The notes under the pieces are model-generated. The model ran no database searches and was not told the origin of the DNA. It worked only from the letters and a program-made list of their open reading frames with translations. Shown here in pieces: positions 51,640 to 62,200 of a stretch of DNA of 64,000 nt (positions are counted from its first letter, which is position 1; the number at the start of each line of letters is the position of its first letter). Made by a program: the position numbers and the translations under genes. The stretch comes from Gemmata massiliana (GTDB lineage: Bacteria; Planctomycetota; Planctomycetia; Gemmatales; Gemmataceae): the NCBI GenBank assembly GCA_000531095.1, contig HG799463.1:184671-248670 (forward strand), given 5' to 3'.

Positions 51640-52836
51640 ATGGCACGCAAAACGGCGAAGTCCCGTCGCGGTCGCGGCGAAGGCGGCATCCGCTTCCGCG
51701 AAGAAAAGAACCTGTGGGAGGCCCGACTGTCGCTCGGGTACGGGCCGGACGGTAAGCGCATCCGGAAGACGGTGTACGGCGCGGACAAGGCCGAGGTGTC
51801 GGAGAAACTCCGGAAGCTTCAAGCCGACCACGACGCGGGCCGGTTGGTCGAAACAGAAGAGATCACGACCCGTGAGTACCTGACGCGCTGGTTGAACAAC
51901 ACCGCGAAGGAATCGGTCGGGGTCGCAACCTGGGAGCGATACCGGCAACTCGTCGAGATCTACCTTGTGCCGATCCTCGGTGGGGTGAAACTGCACAAGC
52001 TCCGCCCGCTCCACGTCGAGCAGTGCTACGCGGCGATGAAAGAAGGGACCGTGGACCGGAAGCCCGCGGGTGCAGACACTCGGAAGTCTGCCGGCGTGAT
52101 CCTGTCGGCCGCGCTCAAACACGCGGTGCAGATGAAGCTCATTCCGCACAACCCCGCCGCGGACGTGAAGAAGGCGAAGCCCGCGGTCCGGGAGATGGCC
52201 TTCCTGACGCAACCGCAAGCGAAGCGGTGGCTCACGACCGCGAAGCGGAACCAGAACTACGCCCTCTTTGCGGCCGCACTCGGATCTGGCGCGCGACAGG
52301 GGGAGTTGCTGGGACTCACGTGGCCGGATCTGGACCTCGATCGCGGGACGCTGGAAGTGCGGCGGGCGCTCGCCCAGGTTAAGGGAAAGTTCATTCTGAA
52401 GGAACCGAAGTCGCGTACCAGCCGGCGAACGATCACGCTCCCGACGTTCGCCGTGGACGCACTTCGCGACCACCGGGCCGCGGCCCTGAAGGGCGGGAGA
52501 ATCACAGGGCCGGTTTTCTGCACTCGAACGATGGGGTATTTGGACCGAAAAAATGTCCTGCGCGCGTGCCGCACGATCACGACCCGAACCAACGAAGCGG
52601 AACAGGCTCGAGCCATCGCCTCGAAAGAGCAACCGGACCTGATTCCCCAATCGCTACGGTTTCACGATCTGCGCCACACACACGCGACCGGGCTGATCGC
52701 GGCCGGTAGTTCGATCAAAGCCATTTCTCGGCGACTCGGGCACAGCGACATTTCGATCACGCTGAAGGTGTACGGCCACCTGCTCCCCGACGATGACGAG
52801 AAACTCGCGGGGCAGGCCAATGCCCTTTTCGGGTGA
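51640..52836 (+). CDS. tyrosine recombinase, integrase of the element
   Basis: 398 residues. Arm-binding-like N terminus (KSRRGRGEGGIRFREEKNLWEARLSLGYGPDGKRIRKTVYG), SAM-like core-binding domain near 70-170, then catalytic domain: GSGARQGELLGLTWPDLDLD (Arg 1), LRFHDLRHTHATGLIAAGSS (His-x-x-Arg) and RLGHSDISITLKVYGHLLP (His, Tyr nucleophile). It ends 86 bases before the 56-bp att repeat in tRNA-Val, and has candidate arm sites right after its stop. I take it to be the recombinase that inserted the 14.7-53.0 kb element. Confidence 0.94.
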   Translation: MARKTAKSRRGRGEGGIRFREEKNLWEARLSLGYGPDGKRIRKTVYGADKAEVSEKLRKLQADHDAGRLVETEEITTREYLTRWLNNTAKESVGVATWERYRQLVEIYLVPILGGVKLHKLRPLHVEQCYAAMKEGTVDRKPAGADTRKSAGVILSAALKHAVQMKLIPHNPAADVKKAKPAVREMAFLTQPQAKRWLTTAKRNQNYALFAAALGSGARQGELLGLTWPDLDLDRGTLEVRRALAQVKGKFILKEPKSRTSRRTITLPTFAVDALRDHRAAALKGGRITGPVFCTRTMGYLDRKNVLRACRTITTRTNEAEQARAIASKEQPDLIPQSLRFHDLRHTHATGLIAAGSSIKAISRRLGHSDISITLKVYGHLLPDDDEKLAGQANALFG

Positions 52837-52838
52837 GA

Positions 52839-52858
52839 TTGGGCGTACATTGGGCGTA
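52839..52858. repeat. candidate integrase arm site, right
   Basis: Identical 20 bases to 14891-14910, starting two bases after the integrase stop codon. Confidence 0.7.
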
Positions 52859-52892
52859 TAGCGGTCAAAAACGACCCTCGGGCCGAAAACGA

Positions 52893-52926
52893 CAAGAGCC
52901 GCAACTTATTACAGTTGCGGCTCTTG
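52893..52926 (+). terminator. hairpin terminator after the integrase
   Basis: CAAGAGCCGCAAC, 8-base loop, exact complement, then TGTTG. It probably ends the integrase transcript and also, on the other strand, the tRNA transcript, whose 3' end is 9 bases away. Confidence 0.75.
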
Positions 52927-52978
52927 TGTTGAGTGCGCGTTACTGGACTTGAACCAGTGACCCCCACAATGTCAATGT
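52923..52978. repeat. attR-like copy within tRNA-Val
   Basis: 56-bp exact match to 14734-14789; it covers the 3' 44 bases of the tRNA and 12 bases beyond it. Confidence 0.92.
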
Positions 52979-53007
52979 GGTACTCTAGCCAACTGAGCTA
53001 AACGCGC
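52935..53007 (-). tRNA. tRNA-Val (anticodon GAC)
   Basis: 73 bases on the minus strand. Acceptor stem GCGCGTT pairs with AACGCGC, D arm GCTC...GAGT, anticodon stem CCACA/TGTGG with loop TTGACAT (anticodon GAC, reading GUC and GUU), T arm ACTGG TTCAAGT CCAGT. CCA is not encoded. All stems pair, so the insertion kept the gene whole. Confidence 0.95.
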
Positions 53008-53148
53008 ATTTACTGAGATTTCCAAGCTTTCGTTGCGGTTCAGGACGGTTGAGTAGGCGTCCTTTACATCCGTCAACCTCTGGAGCCTTAGTCGTTTGTT
53101 GTCGCAAACGGCTACCAACACACCCACGCCCCGGAGCAGAGTGTCGAC

Positions 53149-53523
53149 GTGTCTAAAAAGGATTCTACACCCGCACCATCCGACGACAAGCCTCCGAAAC
53201 CGAACAAGTCGTACCCGGATTTTCCGCTCTTCCCCCATGCCGCCGGGGTGTTGGCGAAGAAGATTCGTGGCAAGATGCACTACTTCGGTTCGTGGGACGA
53301 TCCCGACGGCGCCTTCAAGAAGTGCCTCGCGGAGCGGGACGCGCTTCACTCGGGCCGCAAGCCGTGGGAGAGCGTCGAGGGGGACACCGTCAAAACGCTC
53401 TGCAACGACTTCCTGAACGCGAAGCAGGCGCTCGTTGATTCGGGCGAGCTGACCCGCCGCTCGTGGCAGAATTACAAAGAAACGTCCGAGATGGTGGTGC
53501 CTGCTCAGTCTTGTGCGCACTGA
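53149..53523 (+). pseudogene. integrase N-terminal fragment
   Basis: Starts GTG: SKKDSTPAPSDDKPPKPNKS, YPDFPLFPHAAGVLAKKIRG, KMHYFGSWDDPDGAFKKCLAE then VKTLCNDFLNAKQALVDSGELTRRSW, the N-terminal DNA-binding part of a planctomycete integrase family different from the one at 51640. Homology stops at about 53492, where the IS1-like element begins. It lies on the 5' side of the tRNA gene, so it is not part of the 38-kb element. Confidence 0.75.
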
Positions 53524-54691
53524 TGGAGGTCCGGTAAGGGATTAGGTCGTTGGGTTGGCATCTCCCCTCACTGGTTGGAACAGTCATGGACGACCTGAGC
53601 CGGTTCAATTGCCTCAACTCCGATTGTCCCAACCAGGGCAAACATCACAGGAACCTAACGGTGCCGCCCCGTTACGGACCGAACAAGACCCGCGTGCTCC
53701 GGTGCCCCACGTGCACGGCCCGGTTCTCCGAGCGCACGGGCACGTCCCTGTTCGACGCCCGGCTCCCGGCCCAGAAGGTGGTCGCGGTTCTGGCTCATGT
53801 GGCCGAAGGGGTCGGAACCCGCAAGACCGCGCGACTCGTCGGGGCCTACACGAACACGGTCACCTGGTACATCCGACGGGCCGGCGAACACGCCCACGAT
53901 TTACGCGACGAGCTCGTTGCATTTTCCCCCGACGCCCCGTGAAGTGCAGTTCGACGAGAAGTGGGCATTCGTCGCCAAGAAGCAGAAGAACTGCGATCCG
54001 GATGGCGGCACGTGTGGGAACGGCTGGGACCACGTGGCCCTGGACCCCGAGACCCAGTTGGTCGTGAGTTCGGTGGTCGGCAAGCGAACCGCGGGCGCGA
54101 CGCATGCGCTGGTCGGTGACGTCCACCGGCGGGCGTGTGATGTGACCGAGAACCTCGGACTAGCACCCGGTGTGCACCTCGGTGGTCTGGGGCACATACG
54201 GTCAGCAGGTGACGTCACCGCGGACTGGGCGCCCCCGGGCGCCCGCGCAAAGAACACACGGTGGTGCCGCCGGGGGCACGTGTGCGACCGTGCGCAAGGA
54301 GCGAGAGAACAACCGGGTGGTGGCCATGAGCACCCGCGTGGTATTCGAAACCGCCGTGGCGGTGGCCGCGGCACTGGTGGGGTCGACGGTCAGCCACGCG
54401 GTGAACACGTGCTTTGTCGAGCGGCATAACGGAACGGCTCGGAACCGGTGCCGCCGCAAGGCACGCAAGGGCTATGCGTTCTCGAAGGACTAGGACGTGC
54501 ATCGTGCCGCGACCGTGTTCCGTTACTTCAGCTACAACTTATGCTGGCCCGCTCGCACCCTGCGCGTCAAAGGCGATGATTGCCGGTACCGAAAACGAAC
54601 CCCGGCGATGGCCGCCGGGCTCACCGATCACGTGTGGTCGCTCGCCGAGTGGCTCGCATTCCCCGCCGTACAGCGCACATAGGACACCACC
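53493..54691 (+). mobile_element. IS1-like insertion sequence, decayed
   Basis: About 1.2 kb. Imperfect terminal inverted repeats start GGTGGTG (53493) and end CACCACC (54691). One transposase gene fills it. It interrupts the integrase fragment at 53149; I cannot identify a target duplication with confidence, nor the rest of the integrase on the other side. Confidence 0.6.
53586..54682 (+). pseudogene. IS1-like transposase, two frameshifts and a stop
   Basis: N terminus with a zinc ribbon (NCLNSDCPNQGK ... CPTCTARFSERTG), then HTH ARLVGAYTNTVTWYIRRAGEH. After a frameshift at TTTTCCCCC near 53925: VQFDEKWAFVAKKQ and WDHVALDPETQLVVSSVVGKR, the DDE core. After a second shift near 54180-54290: FVERHNGTARNRCRRKARKGYAFSKD, a TAG stop where TGG (Trp) is expected, and then VFRYFSYNLCWPARTLR and MAAGLTDHVWSLAEWLAFP. 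IS1 uses one -1 frameshift; here the first shift is +1 and there are two, so this copy is probably dead, or miscalled in its homopolymers. Confidence 0.82.
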
Positions 54692-54739
54692 CGATTACTC
54701 GGTTGAAGTGGCAGTCAAATTAACAGCCCCACAGCTCAC

Positions 54740-56062
54740 TTAATACGGCACAAACGCAAGCCACGCGGCCCCGACCACAAATGTAATCAGCGTGACCGGG
54801 GTACCGACCCGACAGTAGTCCCAGAACCCGATTGTAACGCCCTCCTTCCGCGCCTGTTCGACCACAATCAGGTTCGCCACCGAGCCGAGGATCGTCAGGT
54901 TCCCCGCGAACGTGCTTGATAGAGCCAGGGCTAGCCACGCGGTCTCGCGCACCGCGTCCGGCATGGCTAAAACAACCGGCTTGAACAGTAACACGGCCGG
55001 GACGTTCGAGACCACGTTCGACAGGACCGCCGAAAGCCCGGAAAGCGCCCACACCGGATCGGCCCGGCCCGCCCATTCGTCGACCCCGCTCACCGCGAGC
55101 ACGTGGACCTCGAAAGCCCGCACCACAACGAAGAGCCCCGCGAACATGAGGAGCAGGCTCCAGTCGATGTGTGCGTACACCTTCGCGGGGTTCACGCGAT
55201 CGAGGAGCAACACGGCCGCGGCCCCGAGCGCGACAACGGCCATCGGTAGTCCGGCGAAGAACAGCCCGACCGCCGCGATCGTGACGAGCAAGCTCTTCGC
55301 GAGCAGCGCGGTATGCCGTTTCCCGTTGGGCACGCGGTCACCATTTCCGTTCGGTTTCGTTTCTAGTGACGCAGCTTTCCCGAGAACCTTTCGATAGGCG
55401 ACCAGCGTGACGACGTAGCCAATCGCCAGACCAATGAGGGCCGGAGGAGCGAGTTTGGCGGCGAACCGCAGGTACGAGATGCCCGACAGCCCCCCGATAA
55501 TCATGTTCTGCGGGTTCCCGGTGAGGGTCGCTGCCGAGCCGAGGTTACTCGCCACCGCGAGACCCACCAAGTGCGGGCGCGGGTCCAGTCCCAGGTGCCG
55601 CGTGAGGTGCAACACCAGGGGCGTTAGCGCCAGGCACACTACATCATTGACGAGGATTGCCGAGAGGGTACCGGACAGGAGCATCGTGACCGCGAGCAAC
55701 CCACTCGGCGACTTCACGCGCCCCAGCGCGAGTCCAGCGAGCCGCGCGAAGAAACCGGCCCTCCGCAGGAACGCGACGACCACCATCATCCCCAGGAGCA
55801 GCGCGATCGTCGCGAAATCGACCGCCCGGACCGCGTCCTCGAACGACAGCAGACCGCACGCGAGAACACCGGCGGCACCGACCAGCGATACCCCGGCCCG
55901 GTCGGTACGTAGCCCCGGCAACCGGCCCAGGGCCAATCCCAGGTAGGTCAGCCCGAACCAGAACAGCGTCAGCCCAAATGTCGTTCCTGACACAAAGCCT
56001 CCGAGCACAGAAAGCAGTTGATGTCGCGACGTCGGTACAGCGACCAGCGAATCCGCAAGCAT
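54740..56062 (-). CDS. ArsB/SLC13-type ion transporter
   Basis: 440 residues with about eleven hydrophobic helices. It has family blocks of the ion transporter superfamily (ArsB/NhaD/CitM): TIALLLGMMVVVAFLRRAGFF, LSAILVNDVVCLALTPLVL, ASNLGSAATLTGNPQNMIIGG, the half-repeat LSNVVSNVPAVLLFKP and the closing STFAGNLTILGSVANLIV. The paired N-(D/V) helix breaks are as in arsenite or anion permeases. No ars operon genes are adjacent, so the substrate (arsenite, citrate, sulfate or Na+/H+) is open. Confidence 0.85.
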   Translation of the reverse strand: MLADSLVAVPTSRHQLLSVLGGFVSGTTFGLTLFWFGLTYLGLALGRLPGLRTDRAGVSLVGAAGVLACGLLSFEDAVRAVDFATIALLLGMMVVVAFLRRAGFFARLAGLALGRVKSPSGLLAVTMLLSGTLSAILVNDVVCLALTPLVLHLTRHLGLDPRPHLVGLAVASNLGSAATLTGNPQNMIIGGLSGISYLRFAAKLAPPALIGLAIGYVVTLVAYRKVLGKAASLETKPNGNGDRVPNGKRHTALLAKSLLVTIAAVGLFFAGLPMAVVALGAAAVLLLDRVNPAKVYAHIDWSLLLMFAGLFVVVRAFEVHVLAVSGVDEWAGRADPVWALSGLSAVLSNVVSNVPAVLLFKPVVLAMPDAVRETAWLALALSSTFAGNLTILGSVANLIVVEQARKEGVTIGFWDYCRVGTPVTLITFVVGAAWLAFVPY

Positions 56063-56173
56063 TCTCGAATCGTCAACGAACGAAACGTGTGAAAATATTT
56101 CCCAGTTTTCCGACGTGCAACAAGTTCACAGCTTACTGATGCTTAAGTGAGATATGCGGAGATCTAAGTACGT

Positions 56174-56211
56174 AAAAAATCCCCCACCCATTTTGCAATG
56201 GGTGGGGGATT
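56174..56211 (-). terminator. terminator of the 16S rRNA unit
   Basis: On the minus strand ATCCCCCACCCA, an 8-base loop, the exact complement, then TTTTTT. It lies about 100 bases past the 16S 3' end, with no 23S gene between, so the 16S is transcribed alone. Confidence 0.93.
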
Positions 56212-56219
56212 TGTATATC

Positions 56220-56254
56220 TTGGCAAGTCGGTAGCGATAGCTGGTAGGTGCGGG
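56220..56254 (-). ncRNA. 3' half of the 16S processing stem
   Basis: 35 bases that on the transcript pair with 57476-57510, differing at about four positions. It is the expected RNase III stem that brackets 16S precursors. Confidence 0.75.
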
Positions 56255-56315
56255 TGATATGGGATTCGCCACGCTGCTCAAGGCGTGCGATCCGGTACTT
56301 GTTAACATCCTTAGA

Positions 56316-57297
<982 letters not shown>

Positions 57298-58310
57298 TTT
57301 ATTACACCACGGCACTCTCGCGCCGCGGTTCTTGTTGAGTTCAACACTTGCCGTTGTTCGGTCATCAACTCAAAAGACTTTGACCGGTCTGGCACCAACC
57401 ACCAACCCTCGCGGGCCAGCAATTGGCTCCTTACTTGGTCAGAGATCCGGGTCGATGCCGATTCAACGACAACAACCCGCACCTCTCAGCTATCGCTACC
57501 GACTTGTCAAAGATCAGCTCTATCTAACCGCCGACGCGAGTCAGACTTGCGACTTTCATATCGTCTTCGCGTCGCGTTCACCACCGCGGTGCAGTGGTAA
57601 CGGAATGATAAGAGCGAGCCCGAGGGGTGTCAACCGGGCGGCGAAATAAATTGGGAAAGCGTCCCAGAACCCTGCTTTTCCAAGGGTTTCCGGTGGTTGC
57701 GAGATGAGTCTAGCCAGAACCAGAGCGACTTACGCCACAGCGGACAATCGTTCTGGGCGGTTCTGACCAAGGGTTGGGGAGCAACCAACTCCCGCCCGGC
57801 GATTGATTACGTGCCCATACTTTCCGTGAGAACCATCAACCATCGAAAAAAGACCGACACAAGCTTCTAGCACTCACCGAAGCCGCGTCTCAACGAAATA
57901 CTGCTCGGGATTTACCGTTCCTACTGCGTGGTTGCTACTTAATACGCTTATTCCAGCCTTAGCGCCCACTTGCCGACTTGTGCGGTGGCAACTTTCACAG
58001 TTTCCAAACACAGAGACAGCAAATACATCGAGACGCGGATCGGGAAACGCCAGAGCGAAGTCTCAGAGGATCAAAGCTTCTTCAGTTCTCAGAAACATGA
58101 CTTGCGGCTCACGAAATTTCGCACCTGATTTGACGCAATATCGTAAATGACGAAATTTCGCGTCCACTATTCGACCTGATAAATTACTTCAACTTCATAC
58201 AAATTCGCAACTTGTATCGACATTTGTGTTTTGGCATGTGCCCTGCTTAAGAACTTCTTGCCGCATCTTCGGAAGCGTTCCGCAATCCAAGCAGGTAGGA
58301 GGAACCTCAA
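57298..58310. other. 16S leader and long intergenic region
   Basis: About 1 kb. 57298-57600 is the 16S leader with the 5' processing arm (57476-57510); the rRNA promoter should lie to its right. No gene is recognised up to 58310. Two copies of ACGAAATTTCGC (58111 and 58150), holding the palindrome CGAAATTTCG, are 39 bases apart ahead of the small gene at 58311. Confidence 0.6.
57476..57510 (-). ncRNA. 5' half of the 16S processing stem
   Basis: TTGACAAGTCGGTAGCGATA and on, minus strand; the inverted partner is 56220-56254. Confidence 0.75.
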
Positions 58311-58589
58311 ATGGCAGCGTCTATCCGGTGTCACTGTCAGGGGAACCCCGAGTGCAAGCTCTGCTTCGGGAAGAAGTTTTACCCCTACCAGCCCGGCCCC
58401 CGTGGTTGGATGCCGTTCCGTTGCCCGACGTGCCAAGGCGCTCGCAATCTTCCCGGTTCACCGAGCGTAGAGACGCCCTGCTTTACTTGCGCGGGAGCCG
58501 GGGGAATTGATCCGGCCAACCCACCATATGCGAAGGGCTGGTGGGGTGCGTTGCGTGTTGGTTGGAAGGCGTTTTTCGGTGGCGGGTAA
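58311..58589 (+). CDS. small Cys-rich protein, DnaJ-like zinc pattern
   Basis: 92 residues. Four CxxC-type pairs (CHCQGNPECKLC, FRCPTCQGARN, PCFTCAGAGG) follow the C-x-x-C-x-G-x-G style of the DnaJ central zinc domain, without a J domain. AGGAGG precedes the ATG. It probably binds zinc; the role is unknown. It ends with a Trp/Gly-rich tail. Confidence 0.7.
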   Translation: MAASIRCHCQGNPECKLCFGKKFYPYQPGPRGWMPFRCPTCQGARNLPGSPSVETPCFTCAGAGGIDPANPPYAKGWWGALRVGWKAFFGGG

Positions 58590-58678
58590 CCGGCCTCGTG
58601 CAAGAGGCGACGCCCAAAGACGGATTTCAGTGCAAAAGTAAGGGCAAGATCGCATGAGGGTGATCGCGCCCGAGAGGG

Positions 58679-59110
58679 TCATTTCTTCTTGACGTAGACC
58701 GCCACGCCGTACCCGGAACCGGCGGTTGTTTTGAAGCCAGTCGGGCGCCCCTTTTTCGGATCGTGTTGTACGCAGACCCACAACTTCCCGTCTTCCAATT
58801 TGTAGATTGCCTTCCGCTCGAAATCTTTACCGAGCATGTCCATCAGTTTTGGTGCCTTCGACGGGTCGAGCACGAGCTTCACTTCTGACGTGTGCGTTGC
58901 CGCTCCTCGCTTGAACGTGTTGGTCGCCTTGTCCCCCTCCACCACCAGCGTCCGATCCAGCTTCTCTTTCGGAGTCACCACGCCGTTCAGTTCCTCCGAC
59001 TCCGCTACCCACGAACCTTTAAGCGCCTTCAGTTCTGTTTCGGGTGTCGGGTCAGCTCCGTACCCAGCCGCACACATTGCCAAAACCACTGCGCTGGTCG
59101 CCCACTTCAT
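58679..59110 (-). CDS. TIGR03067 domain secreted protein
   Basis: 143 residues. Signal peptide MKWATSAVVLAMCAAGYGA, then the planctomycete TIGR03067 domain: ELKALKGSWVAESEELNGV at its start, LDPSKAPKLMD in the middle and GKLWVCVQHDPKKGRPTGF near the end. Function unknown. ATG 59110 gives the signal peptide. It follows the kinase gene at 59211 by 100 bases in the same direction. Confidence 0.9.
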   Translation of the reverse strand: MKWATSAVVLAMCAAGYGADPTPETELKALKGSWVAESEELNGVVTPKEKLDRTLVVEGDKATNTFKRGAATHTSEVKLVLDPSKAPKLMDMLGKDFERKAIYKLEDGKLWVCVQHDPKKGRPTGFKTTAGSGYGVAVYVKKK

Positions 59111-59210
59111 TGTCACGCCCTCAAAGCACTGAGCGCTACTTGCGCCCACGTGCCCGGGATGGTACGCGAGTGCCCGAAACGGGTCTTGGCGTTTTTTGAC
59201 CTAGCCGACA

Positions 59211-62200
59211 CTACGGTTTTCGGCGCTCTTCCAGTTCCTTGCGCCACTTCGCCGCGTCGTCGGGCCGGTTCGTGGCCTCGCAAAGTTCGACGAGCCGCGC
59301 CGCGCCCTCGGTGAGCCGCGCCCGTGCCTCCGGTGGCACGGACCGCTCCCGCTGCTTCATGCCCTCGTACCCGGCGAGCAAAAGCGGTTCGGCGTCGGCG
59401 AACTTCTTCTGCCCCAGGAGCGCGCCACCGAGCATCGATCGCGTGGCGAACGTCCGCCAGTCGTTGGGCTCCTTTTTTGCGCGGACCGCCAGGGCCTCGC
59501 GGAGCAGCGGCTCGGCTTCGGCCCACTGCTTGCGCTCCAGAAGAACTAGACCGAACTGGGCGAGCCGGCCGGCCAGTTGTGGGCTGTCCGGGGGCAGAGT
59601 GGCGCGAACCTCGGACAGTTGCTCTTGGAGCAGGCTGGTGAACTTGGCGCCTTCCCCCGCTTTCGCGTAGGCGCCCAGCAGGTGCGGGCCGATCCAGCGC
59701 AGTTCGGGGGCCGACTTCGAGGCCCGGTGAGCTTCTTCCATGAGCACGATCGCGTCCGCCAGCCGGCCCGCGTCCCGGTAGTTCACGGCGAGGTTGGCCG
59801 CGGTGTTGAGCGCGTCGGCGTGGTCGCGCCCGAACTTCGCCGCCTTCAGCTTCAGAGCCTCCTCGAACAGCGGAACCGACTTGTCGAACTGCCGCCCCAG
59901 CCAGTACGCACGAGCGAGGTTGTGCAGCCCGAGGAGCGTTACGGAGTGCGTCGGGCCGTACCGGGCTTTCCGCAGCGCGTACGCCTCTTCAAAGAGCGGG
60001 AGCGCCAAAGACAGCTTCCCGGCGTCGCGGTAGGCGGAGGCGAGGTTGTACTTACACGTCTGCATCAAGGGGTGATCGGCGTCGTGCTTGGACTTCAGCA
60101 CGGCGAGCGCCGTCTCGAAGAGCGGGAGCGCCGCGTCGAGGTTCCCGGCCGCGTGGTAAGCCCCGGCGAGGTTGATCGTGCTGCTGAGCGTGTCGGGGTG
60201 CTCGGCGCCGAGCTTAGCTTTGCGGCGCTTGAGTGTATCCTCCGATAGTGGTATTGCCGCTTTGAGCCGGCCCGCGTCCTTGTACACCGTCGCGAGGTTG
60301 TTCGCGCAGGTGAGCGCGTGTAGGTGCTCGGCGCCGAGCTTGGCGCTCATGAGGCGGAGGGCTTCTTCATACATCGGCAGGGCGCAGTCGATCTTGCCGA
60401 CGTCGAGGTACGTTTTGGCGAGATTGGTCATGCAGGTCAGCGTGCGGGACTCGTCGGGGCCGAGGCGGGCTTTCATGAGCGCGAGCGTCGTTTCAAACAT
60501 TGGCACGGCGCGGTCGAACCGCTCCACCGCCGCGTAGTCCGCGGCCAGGTTCGCCGTGCTGACGAGTGTGTCGGGGTGCTCGGGGCCGAGTGTTGCGGTG
60601 CGGAGCCGGAGCGTTTCCTCGTCGAGTGGCAGAGCGAGGTCGGGTCGATCGGCCCAGAAGTACGCCTGGCCGAGGCCACTCATGGCGGTAAGGGTGTGGG
60701 CGTGGTCCCGGCCGAGGAGCGTGGTCCGGAGTTGGACGGCGCGCTGCAAGAACTCGATACCCTTTTTGGGCGCCCCGACGCTGCGGTAGTTCATGCCCAC
60801 GATCCAGCACAACTCGGCCTCGGTCCGCGGGGCCAGATCCTTCCGCGCCCGCAACTTCGCCGCGGCCCGGTCCAACAGGTCGCGCAGGGTGGTGTCCTTG
60901 CTCAGCCCGTCCCGGTCGCCACCGAGAAGGTCTTGCCCCTCGACGCTGGTGAGTGCCAGGAAATCGTCGCGCACGAACCGGTTGATCGCTTCGGCGAAGG
61001 TCCGCTCCCGTTCCTCGTCGAGTCGAGCGGCGTGCTCTTTCTCGGCGGCATCGTTGGCCCGCTGCTCGTTGGTCTCGGCGGCGGTGCGCGCCCGGTCGGC
61101 CTCGATTGCCTGCCACTTCGCCGCGCCCAACCCGGCCACCAGTGCGAACAGAATCAGGCCAGCCGCCACCGCCGGCCCCTTGTTGCGCAGGAGGAACTTG
61201 CGGAGGCGGTACGCGGCCGAAGGCGGCTGCGCCTCCACCGGTTCGCCGGCGAGGAACCGCTCGACATCGCGGGCCAGGGCGCTGGCCGACTCGTACCGCC
61301 GGTCGCGCGCCTTCTCCAGGCACTTCATCACCACCCGGTCCAGGTCGCCCCGCAGTTGCGCGACCAACCGCCGTTGCTTGGTTCGCGGCGGGGCGGCAGC
61401 CACTCGCGCGGAGGGTTTCGTCGGCTCCCTCTCCTGGATCATGCGCAGGATTTCGCCCAGACCCGCCCGCTGGAGATCGAGCGGCCGCGAACCGGTGAGC
61501 AGTTCGTAAAGGACCGCGCCCAGGGAATAGATGTCGGATCGCGTGTCGATGTCGGCGCCCGGACCGGCGGCTTGTTCCGGCGACATGTAGTCCAGTGTGC
61601 CGACCACGACACCGTTCTGCGTGGCGTGCGATTCGCCGAGAGCCTCGTCCCCCACGGCCTTCGCGATGCCGAAGTCGATGACTTTTGGCACCGGTTTGCC
61701 ATCGATCACAGCGACCAGGACGTTCGACGGCTTCAGGTCACGGTGAACGATGCCCTTCTGGTGCGCGTGTTGAACCGCCCGGCAGACCGCTGCGAACAGC
61801 TCCAGGCGCCCGCGCACGTCCAGGCGCGTGCCCTCGCAGTAGTCGGTGAGCGGCCGACCGGCGACCAGTTCCATGACGAAGAACGGGCGGCCGTCGCCGG
61901 TTTCACCCCCGTCGAAGACGCGGGCAATGTTCGGGTGGTCCATCCGGGCCAGCGCCTGCCGCTCCATCTCGAAGCGGTGCAAAACCGACCGGCCGTTGAG
62001 CCCGGCCCGAATCACCTTGACGGCCACGGCCCGGCGCAACGGAGCGGTCTGATCGGCCGCCCAGACCGTGCCCATACCGCCCTCGCCAACGATTTCGCGC
62101 AGGCGGTACCGGTCGGCCAGTACGGTACCCGTGGCGCCCACAGGCCCGGCCGCCCAGCTTTCGGCGGGCGCATCTTTGAGGACCAGCGACGGGCGATCGG

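Larger units (their letters stand above)
14734..52978. mobile_element. integrated element of about 38 kb in tRNA-Val
   Basis: Bounded by a perfect 56-bp direct repeat (14734-14789 and 52923-52978). The right copy is part of an intact tRNA-Val gene; the left copy is only the matching 3' half plus 12 flanking bases. A complete tyrosine recombinase (51640-52836) lies just inside the right end, and a 20-bp sequence recurs just inside each end. Cargo includes a phage-like replication set, structural-like genes, KilA-N, P63C and ParB-like genes, a methylase and a second integrase. Linker artefacts at 37.2, 39.5 and 40.8 kb mean the internal order and exact length may be wrong. Confidence 0.75.

Noticed and set aside
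53586-54682. Programmed frameshifting of the IS1-like transposase
   Set aside because: Two shifts, the first in the +1 sense, plus an in-frame TAG do not fit the single -1 shift of IS1; decay or sequencing error is simpler.
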